From CAMDPA01 sp050186055 (GTDB lineage Bacteria; Pseudomonadota; Alphaproteobacteria; Rhizobiales; Hyphomicrobiaceae), in NCBI GenBank assembly GCA_050186055.1, contig JBFWYV010000146.1, forward strand, positions 1-11,607: a stretch of 11,607 nt of DNA, written 5' to 3'. Each line of letters begins with the position of its first letter. Position 1 is the stretch's first letter. Shown here piece after piece: positions 6,391-11,607 of this stretch. Both the position numbers and the translations under genes were made by a program. Below the pieces are notes generated by a model. The model made no database searches. It was not told where the DNA came from and saw nothing but the letters and a program-made list of their open reading frames with translations.

Positions 6391-7485
6391 TCAGGCGACG
6401 CGGAACGCCTGATCGATCGCGCGCGTGAAAGTCAGGCCGAGACCCGGCGTTGCGGGCACGGCGAGTTCGCTGTTCCGGGGCACCGGCGGGTTCTCGAACA
6501 GCCCGGTAGTCCAAGGCATGTATTCCACGGTTTCGCCGTTTGGAATCGCCGCGATCAAGTGGACGTGCACTTCGGGAATGAGGTGTGAGACGACAGGAAT
6601 ATTGAATGCTTCGGCCATGCCGGCAACCTTCATCCATGGCGTGATCCCGCCGACGCGCACGAGATCGATCATCGCAATACCGACCGATTGCCGCTCCAGC
6701 ATCTGACGAAACGGTTCGATGCCCCAGACATACTCGCCGCCGGCTATTGGTGTCTTGAGGGCCTTCGCAATGCGTGCGAGGCCCTGGTAGTCCTCCGCGC
6801 GGGTCACATCCTCCAGCCAATGCAGGCTGTACTGTTCCAGGTGGGATCCGATGCTTATGGCCTGAGAGGCGCTCCAGCGCTGGTTGATGTCGCACATGAG
6901 CTGGACATCGGGACCAATGATCTCCCGTATGACGCGGATTCGATCAATTTCGGTCCCGGGGCTGGTATGTCCGGGAAGTGCAAGCTGGGTCTTCATTGAT
7001 TTCCAGCCCCGGTCGACAAGGCGGCAGGCGGCGATTTCGACCTCTGCCAGCGTGAATTGGCGCATCAGGGCGCCCGAGGCATAGGCCGGCACGTTCTGCC
7101 GGTAGCCGCCGAGAAGTTTCGATACCGAGACGCCGAGGGCCCTCGCCTTGATGTCCCAGAGGGCCATGTCGATGGCGGAAAGTGCCAGCGTGAACACTCC
7201 GGCTGGTCCTGACGCGCCCGCAGCGGCGCGGAGCTTTGCGACGATGTGTTCGATCCGATACGGACTCTCACCGATGACGAGGGCCCCGAGATCGTCGACG
7301 GCCTGTTTCAGCGCACGGGTCATGGCCCCGCCGAAGAATGTGACCCCAATGCCTTCTATGCCGTCGGACGTTGAGATCTTGACAGCAACGAAATCGCGGG
7401 TGGCGCCGGCGATCGCCGGGCCATCCGCCAACGGCTCGTCTGCGGGAAGTTGAACGATTTGCGACATAACGCGGTGAATGTTCAT
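6391..7485 (-). CDS. Mandelate racemase/muconate lactonizing enzyme-type enolase superfamily protein
   Basis: This 364-residue protein has an N-terminal capping domain and a C-terminal TIM barrel. Residues match the mandelate racemase subgroup at a nearly constant offset: K165-T-Q167 on strand 2, metal ligands D199 (with N201), E225 and E251, the His-Asp dyad D274/H301, and E321. These enzymes abstract the proton alpha to a carboxylate and stabilise the enediolate with Mg2+, leading to racemisation or dehydration. The dyad base is intact. The second base Lys of mandelate racemase (KxK) is Gln here, so a two-base racemase is less likely than a one-face reaction such as acid-sugar dehydration. 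AGGAG lies about 6 nt before the ATG at 7485. It is the first gene of the - strand set with the SDR and UbiD. Substrate unknown. Confidence 0.9.
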   Translation of the reverse strand: MNIHRVMSQIVQLPADEPLADGPAIAGATRDFVAVKISTSDGIEGIGVTFFGGAMTRALKQAVDDLGALVIGESPYRIEHIVAKLRAAAGASGPAGVFTLALSAIDMALWDIKARALGVSVSKLLGGYRQNVPAYASGALMRQFTLAEVEIAACRLVDRGWKSMKTQLALPGHTSPGTEIDRIRVIREIIGPDVQLMCDINQRWSASQAISIGSHLEQYSLHWLEDVTRAEDYQGLARIAKALKTPIAGGEYVWGIEPFRQMLERQSVGIAMIDLVRVGGITPWMKVAGMAEAFNIPVVSHLIPEVHVHLIAAIPNGETVEYMPWTTGLFENPPVPRNSELAVPATPGLGLTFTRAIDQAFRVA

Positions 7486-7944
7486 CGTCTCCTGCCCAGT
7501 CGGTTCGCGATGATCGGACGGTCGGCGCTATGACGTGGCGGTGTCAACAGCATATCCGGCGGTGCCCCGATTCTGAAGTTTGTCACGGACCGCCGTCACG
7601 AGCCGCCTTCGTCGATGATCTGGTACTATAAGCATCTGCCGATCCAGGCCTCGTGTACGCAAGCCGGAATCCATTGATCACAGAAAATTCGGATGCTGCA
7701 TAAAAATTGAAGCAGATGCCGGTCGAACTCGACGGTTCGGTTCGCTGGGACACCTCGGCGCAAAGAGCAAAAGATTCTTGGCTGATCCGATCTCGAAATC
7801 GCAGCCCATTATGCGGGCTATACCAAGATATAGATTGAAAGGCGCTTGTGATGATCCTGCAATAGAATGAGAATTCAGGACCTGGCCCTGACGCGCCCTG
7901 TGCGTGCATGGTGGTTTCAATAGGGCATCTTTCAAGGTGGTCGC
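7486..7944. other. Divergent intergenic region, 459 bp
   Basis: No convincing gene is seen between the enolase-superfamily gene (-) and the secreted-protein gene (+). The part from 7620 to 7870 is noticeably more AT-rich than its surroundings. For the minus gene, a perfect TTGACA lies at 7547-7542 but has no good -10 at normal spacing; it overlaps a TGAC-N8-GTCA dyad (7531-7546). For the plus gene, TTGAAA (7835-7840) and TGCAAT (7858-7863) are 17 bp apart and might be a promoter. AGCCC/GGGCT (7803-7819) can form a small hairpin. Each of these is weak alone. Confidence 0.5.
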
Positions 7945-8343
7945 GTGATCAGGACCTTTGCTTTCCGATTTGGGTCGATAGCCGGCATTGCAGCGAGTTG
8001 CAGCCTGTGGTGCAGCTCCGCATTCGCCCTATCCCCTCCGGTCAAATTGACGTCGCCGAGCTCGCCGGTCGTGCACGTTCACTATGATGACTACGTCGTA
8101 TATGCCGTACCGTCGTTGCCTCTCGGCGATAAGTTTCCGGCAAGGATCTATAGCCGGCACGGTTACTTCGGCGGTCCACCTGTCGTGACCCCGCCGCCTC
8201 CTCCGATCGTTTATCCGGCCCCGCCCGTCCCCTACGAGCTGGTGCCGGTTCGACCTGCAAGCTGCGGAGTCTACAGGTATTGGAACGGCGTGCGCTGCGC
8301 AGACGCGCGATTCAGGCCGCCGTATATCGGGCCAAGGTGGTAG
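7945..8343 (+). CDS. Small exported Pro/Tyr-rich protein, unknown function
   Basis: The 132-residue product starts at GTG 7945, preceded closely by AAGGTGG (7934-7940). An N-terminal signal peptide with Arg residues, a hydrophobic core and a likely cut after SSAFA (about residue 28) directs it to the periplasm or cell surface. The mature part has a His/Tyr-rich stretch (HVHYDDYVVY), a proline run PPPPP near 83-87 and a C-terminal CGVYRYWNGVRC with two Cys (107 and 118) that could form a disulphide. Small exported proteins of this look are common in Bradyrhizobium relatives and have no known role. The next gene is of similar style on the same strand, 131 bp on, suggesting related cell-envelope functions. 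No family is recognised. Confidence 0.75.
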   Translation: MIRTFAFRFGSIAGIAASCSLWCSSAFALSPPVKLTSPSSPVVHVHYDDYVVYAVPSLPLGDKFPARIYSRHGYFGGPPVVTPPPPPIVYPAPPVPYELVPVRPASCGVYRYWNGVRCADARFRPPYIGPRW

Positions 8344-8474
8344 CCGGCTGCTTGTGCTCTTCGGGCGACGACGCGCTGCTCACTGGCAATAACGTGTTCG
8401 CGGGCTTGGCTTCGGTGCGGCCAGGATGACTTGAGCAAGTTACGATAGGCTCGACTGTACCAAGGAGGTTGAAG

Positions 8475-8873
8475 ATGTCGACAACCTTGAAAACCGCGGG
8501 CTTGGCCGCGGTACTGTTCGCCGCAGCTGTAGTTGGGGCGGACGCAGCGCCTCTGGGCAAGGTTGCAGTGCAGATCAAGCCCGAGCAGCCTTTGCTCGAT
8601 CTGGTCGGCGGAAGCCGGCATTGGCACCGGCGCCACTATGTCCCGCGCGTTTACAACTATTACAACTACGGCCCGTTGCGGTTCGACGATTATCCGCCTG
8701 TGGCCTATGTTGCCCCTCCTGTTGTCTATTATCCGCCTCCCGTCGTTTATTACCCGGCTCCTGTTGTGCGCTATTCCGATCCACGCCGCTATTACGATGA
8801 TCCGGTAGTCTATCGTGACGTCGGTGTGCGATATGTGCCTGCATGGCGTCTGCAAAGATACTATGGCTGGTAA
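8475..8873 (+). CDS. Small exported Tyr/Pro-rich repeat protein, unknown function
   Basis: The start ATG 8475 is chosen because a strong SD, AAGGAGGT (8462-8469), ends 5 nt before it; an in-frame TTG at 8469 overlaps the SD. The 132-residue product has a clear signal peptide (cut probably after VVGADA, about residue 24), a basic His/Arg patch (SRHWHRRHY) and a Tyr/Pro-rich region with short imperfect repeats of PPVVYY type (about 81-100), ending in RYYGW. Its composition suggests an extended, unstructured or surface-associated exported protein. It shares the exported, VVYYP-like style of the preceding gene without obvious alignment. I recognise no family or function. Confidence 0.75.
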   Translation: MSTTLKTAGLAAVLFAAAVVGADAAPLGKVAVQIKPEQPLLDLVGGSRHWHRRHYVPRVYNYYNYGPLRFDDYPPVAYVAPPVVYYPPPVVYYPAPVVRYSDPRRYYDDPVVYRDVGVRYVPAWRLQRYYGW

Positions 8874-9201
8874 CGGTGCGCCTCGCCGCTTCGTCAGTCG
8901 CAGTCGTAGGAATTGACGTGAGCGCCGGGCGCGTCCCCGTTTCGGCCGATATATTTTTGAGGCGGGTACGGACCAAGCCAGGTTCTCGTTAGAAGGGCGA
9001 TTCTATCCGACCCTGCGAGGCAGATGGGTCTTGGTTGCCAAGCGTGCCCCGGGAGTTCGCGCCTTCTCCACACCTTGGGCCAAATGCGCTTCAGATAACT
9101 CTTCCGGGTTCGAGTGAAGACCTTGTGGAGGCTGCGCCCGTCACGCGCCGGACGTTGGCCTCCGCTGTCTCGTCGGCACAATCGAGCCATTCGATTTTTC
9201 A
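8874..9201. other. Intergenic region, 328 bp, no clear gene
   Basis: No gene with a credible start and SD is seen. A minus-strand frame ending at 8894 has a protein-like last part (GPYPPQKYIGRNGDAPG, about 8920-8975), but its upstream part looks random and there is no SD. An AT-rich patch, GATATATTTTTGA, lies near 8948-8960. GGGTTCGAGT near 9106 resembles a tRNA T-loop, but no tRNA fits around it. Confidence 0.4.
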
Positions 9202-10503
9202 GTGCACCGTCCCGTTGCCGTGCTATCCAGTTCGCCTTCCACCAATTCGGGGCATTGTGTGCAATTGCAAACTACCAGCATCGAAACCGGCAGGTCGTGG
9301 GTGATCGCGGCGGTCGTGCTTGTTGTCCTCATGTTTTCGTTCGGGGCACCGATGGTGGTGGCCGTTGCACTGAAAGAGATTGCCGGGGATGTGGGGAGTT
9401 CCAGATCGGTGCCGGCATTGGCGGGTTCGCTGGTCTGGCTCGGCTCCGGCATCGGCTCGATCTTTTACGGTTGGATCGCGGAGCGAATAGGCTTTCGCAG
9501 GACGGCTCTGATAGGCGCAGTGATGATCGGGGTCGGGATGGCCGTGTCGGCGTCGGGAGGAGCGTGGGAGATCCTCGTTGGGCACGGTCTCATCATGGGA
9601 ATCCTTGGGTGCGGTGCAATAAATATTCCGCTTGTCGTCTACGCCAGCCGCTGGTTCGACCGCCATCGCGGGTCCGCGCTGGCCTTCATCACCAGCGGTC
9701 AGCATCTGGCGGGACTCCTTTGGCCGAGTCTGATCACGCTTGCGGTCGCGCACATGGGCTGGCGCTCGACCATGGTTTCCCTTGGCACTGCGACAGCGCT
9801 CATCCTCGCCGTGCTCGCGCTCGTATTTCTCAGCCCGGCGCCGGAGAAGTTCAACTCCAGCTCCGATGTGCCCGATCACGCACGTACAGCCAGAATAGGA
9901 GGTTTGTCTCCCAATCTCGTATTCACATTGCTCTGTATCGCCGGCTTTCTCTGCTGCACACCCATGGCGATGCCGCCCGCGCATGTTGTGGCTCTTTGCA
10001 GTGACCTTGGGCTGCGACCTGCCCAGGGCGCCCTGATGCTCTCGGTGCTATTGGGCAGTGCGTTGGTCAGCCGGCAATTCTGGGGCTGGCTGTCGGATCG
10101 CTACGGCGGCCTCGTGACGATCCTCGGCGGTTCCATCTGTCAGGCGTTCGCGATCATGGGTTTTGCCTGGACGCAGGACGAGGCCGGATTGTTCATGGTC
10201 TCGGCAGCATTCGGCCTTGGCTACAGCGGAATCATACCGGCCTACGTGGTTGTCTTGCGTGATCATTTTGCGGCCGGAGAGGCGAGTTGGCGGATTCCGA
10301 TCTGGTACACCAGCAATCTGGTCGGCATGGCTCTCGGCGGCTGGCTGGCCGGCTACATTTATGATCATACGCTCTCTTATCAGCCTGCTTTCCTTACCGG
10401 CATCGTGTTCAATATCGCGAACATTGCTGTCATCGGCTGGCTGACGTGGCGGATCGGCTTGAGGAAGGTCGCGGGGCCGGCGCCGATATCGCACCCAGCC
10501 TGA
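9202..10503 (+). CDS. MFS transporter, monocarboxylate / oxalate-formate antiporter-like
   Basis: The frame gives up to 433 residues with about 12 transmembrane helices in two halves. The MFS motif A is GWIAERIGFRR (90-100), with a degenerate copy GWLSDRYGG (295-303). ASRWFDRHRGSALA (148-161) and a mid-helix PPAHVVALCSDLG in the second half are typical of the carboxylate-carrying MFS branch that includes monocarboxylate and oxalate/formate carriers. It probably imports or exchanges an organic anion by proton symport. The nearest gene set with a matching need is the enolase-SDR-UbiD cluster, though it is on the other strand and separated by two secreted-protein genes. The start is uncertain: GTG 9202 has no SD, while GTG 9259, with GGGG 6 nt upstream, would remove a Ser-rich leader of 19 residues. 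It ends 12 bp from the convergent nnrS-like gene. Confidence 0.85.
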   Translation: MHRPVAVLSSSPSTNSGHCVQLQTTSIETGRSWVIAAVVLVVLMFSFGAPMVVAVALKEIAGDVGSSRSVPALAGSLVWLGSGIGSIFYGWIAERIGFRRTALIGAVMIGVGMAVSASGGAWEILVGHGLIMGILGCGAINIPLVVYASRWFDRHRGSALAFITSGQHLAGLLWPSLITLAVAHMGWRSTMVSLGTATALILAVLALVFLSPAPEKFNSSSDVPDHARTARIGGLSPNLVFTLLCIAGFLCCTPMAMPPAHVVALCSDLGLRPAQGALMLSVLLGSALVSRQFWGWLSDRYGGLVTILGGSICQAFAIMGFAWTQDEAGLFMVSAAFGLGYSGIIPAYVVVLRDHFAAGEASWRIPIWYTSNLVGMALGGWLAGYIYDHTLSYQPAFLTGIVFNIANIAVIGWLTWRIGLRKVAGPAPISHPA

Positions 10504-10515
10504 AGCGCGGACTTT

Positions 10516-11607
10516 TCAAGCTCGCGCGCGGACGAGCATCGGACCGTAAACGGCAACGAATCCGGCGAACGCCATGATCCACGCTGCTGCCGATACGTGC
10601 AGCATGACCTCCCGCGCGGGATCGTAGGTTGCGGCCAGTCTGGCAATGGCGGCAACGAAGATGCAAAGATACACGAGCTGGGTTGCGGGTGTAGCCGTGA
10701 GCGGACGGTTGGTATGGCCTAGACTTGCCCGGGTCATCACCGCAAGCGTCATCAGGCCGATCGCTCCTACAGTCCAGGCATGAAGCGCCGTGCTGGGAGC
10801 GAGCATGCTCGGCTGGAGAATCCCGAAAGCGACGAGCGCAAAACCCAGGGGAACGAACGCATATGCGAGATGAAGAATGAGGACGAGCGGCTCACCCGTC
10901 GTTCGATCTCCGGCCCAGCGTGCCAGTCTGATCATTTGAAACAGGGATGCCGCCGCGCAAAGGACGCCGGTGACGGCATGCTGTGGACCGACAACCCAGC
11001 TCGACAGCGCGACAATCCCCGCGGCTATTGCGATTTTGTCGAACGTACCGAATTGCTGAGGCAAGCGCCCTTGGCCTCGCCTGGCGAGCCAGTTTCGCGT
11101 GAAACTCGGAACAATCCGTCCTCCGATCATCATGATGAGCGTTAGCGTCGCGGCAATGCCGATACGCAGTCCGTATCCGTCGCCAGCGGCAAATCCTGCC
11201 TCGATATGAAAAACGAGATTGCCGCCCAGCAGAACCAATACGCCAATCAAAACCTTCAGGTTGCGCGTATCCTTTCCAGCGGCGAGTTCGCGCGCAATAA
11301 CGGCGCCAAGCACCATGAGAAATGCGATATCGATTGCCGCCGCTGCAACTGACCCGATCCAGCCTGACAGAAGAATGCCGATGCGGCCGGCAAGCCAAAG
11401 AAGCACCAGAGCCAGCAGCGGAGTGCCCGTAACCGGGAGGCGGCCGGTCCAATTGGGAACCGCAGTCAGCAAGAAGCCAGCGACCACGGCGGGGACGTAT
11501 CCGTAGATCAGTTCGTGAGCATGCCACTCGATCGGAGCAAACGAGCTCGGAATGGTCAATCGGCCGGACAACAGCGGGAGCCAGAGCGCAACGGTGAGAA
11601 CTGCCCA
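10516..11607 (-). CDS. nnrS: NnrS-family haem/copper membrane protein (5' end outside the window)
   Basis: The frame reaches the right edge without a stop, so the N-terminus is cut; 363 residues are visible. The hydrophobic protein has about ten or more transmembrane helices in view. Family signatures are WHAHELIYGYVPAVVAGFLL and PNWTGR near the visible start, GGRIVPSFTRNWL in the middle and LHAWTVGAIGLMTLAVMTR near the end. The conserved His residues (WHAHE; LHAW) are probable haem or metal ligands. NnrS is a haem- and copper-containing inner-membrane protein of bacteria exposed to nitric oxide. It is linked to protection against nitrosative stress, often under an FNR/NnrR-type regulator, and the promoter region that could show this lies outside the window. 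A TTG at 11571 is not the real start, because the frame continues WAVLTVALWLPLL upstream. Confidence 0.9.
   Translation of the reverse strand, partial: WAVLTVALWLPLLSGRLTIPSSFAPIEWHAHELIYGYVPAVVAGFLLTAVPNWTGRLPVTGTPLLALVLLWLAGRIGILLSGWIGSVAAAAIDIAFLMVLGAVIARELAAGKDTRNLKVLIGVLVLLGGNLVFHIEAGFAAGDGYGLRIGIAATLTLIMMIGGRIVPSFTRNWLARRGQGRLPQQFGTFDKIAIAAGIVALSSWVVGPQHAVTGVLCAAASLFQMIRLARWAGDRTTGEPLVLILHLAYAFVPLGFALVAFGILQPSMLAPSTALHAWTVGAIGLMTLAVMTRASLGHTNRPLTATPATQLVYLCIFVAAIARLAATYDPAREVMLHVSAAAWIMAFAGFVAVYGPMLVRARA

Noticed and set aside
6296..6895. Minus-strand 199-codon frame inside the enolase-superfamily gene
   Set aside because: It is an out-of-frame reading of a gene whose catalytic residues are all in the other frame.
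7583..7909. Minus-strand 108-codon frame in the divergent intergenic region
   Set aside because: No SD, no recognisable motif, unusual Ser-rich composition and position in the region expected to hold promoters.
9095..9125. tRNA T-loop-like GGGTTCGAGT, possibly a tRNA end or attachment site
   Set aside because: No acceptor, D or anticodon arms can be placed around it, no integrase is present and no repeat of it was seen.
10504..10515. Terminator between the convergent MFS and NnrS genes
   Set aside because: Only 12 bp separate the stops, and no stem followed by a T-run is visible there or just inside either gene end.

Overview
The window is GC-rich, with alphaproteobacterial-style promoters and Shine-Dalgarno (SD) sites. 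Its gene content fits the Bradyrhizobium/Rhodopseudomonas group: a caspase-domain protein with repeated FW..VKDS..YL..YP units, Tyr/Pro-rich secreted proteins, UbiD and enolase-superfamily catabolic genes, and NnrS. This placement is inferred from protein style; there is no rRNA or other marker. I see no tRNA, CRISPR array, insertion sequence or phage gene.

Left part (1-3732, + strand). The tail of a membrane protein, probably an RND efflux permease, ends at 100. A guanidine-II (mini-ykkC) riboswitch follows at 171-234 and leads into gdx/sugE (243-563), a guanidinium exporter of the SMR family. The RNA has two hairpins with ACGA and ACGG loops, and an alternative pairing that would hide the SD. 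Next comes about 290 bp of decayed sequence. It runs into a caspase-like (peptidase C14) gene that has lost its 5' end (854-3016) but keeps the catalytic His and Cys motifs and a 435-bp-period internal duplication. A secreted DUF1353 gene (3173-3732) follows and is broken by a frameshift near 3503.

Centre (3819-7485, - strand). Three catabolic genes lie in transcription order: a mandelate-racemase-type enolase-superfamily enzyme, a short-chain dehydrogenase/reductase (SDR) with an unusual active site, and a UbiD-family prenylated-FMN (prFMN) decarboxylase. They probably act in sequence on a hydroxylated carboxylic acid: abstraction of the proton next to the carboxylate, a redox or related step, then decarboxylation. 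The substrate cannot be read from sequence. A pair of GTCCGGAC palindromes, one overlapping a candidate promoter, lies just upstream of the UbiD gene.

Right part (7945-11607). Two small exported Tyr/Pro-rich proteins of unknown function are followed by a 12-TM MFS carrier of monocarboxylate/oxalate-formate type, which could import the substrate of the catabolic cluster. A convergent NnrS-family haem/copper membrane protein is cut by the window end.

Most notable are the complete guanidine-II riboswitch-exporter unit, the SDR whose usual Asn-Ser-Tyr-Lys tetrad is replaced, and the enolase-SDR-UbiD gene set. I found no clear sign of a wholly new system.
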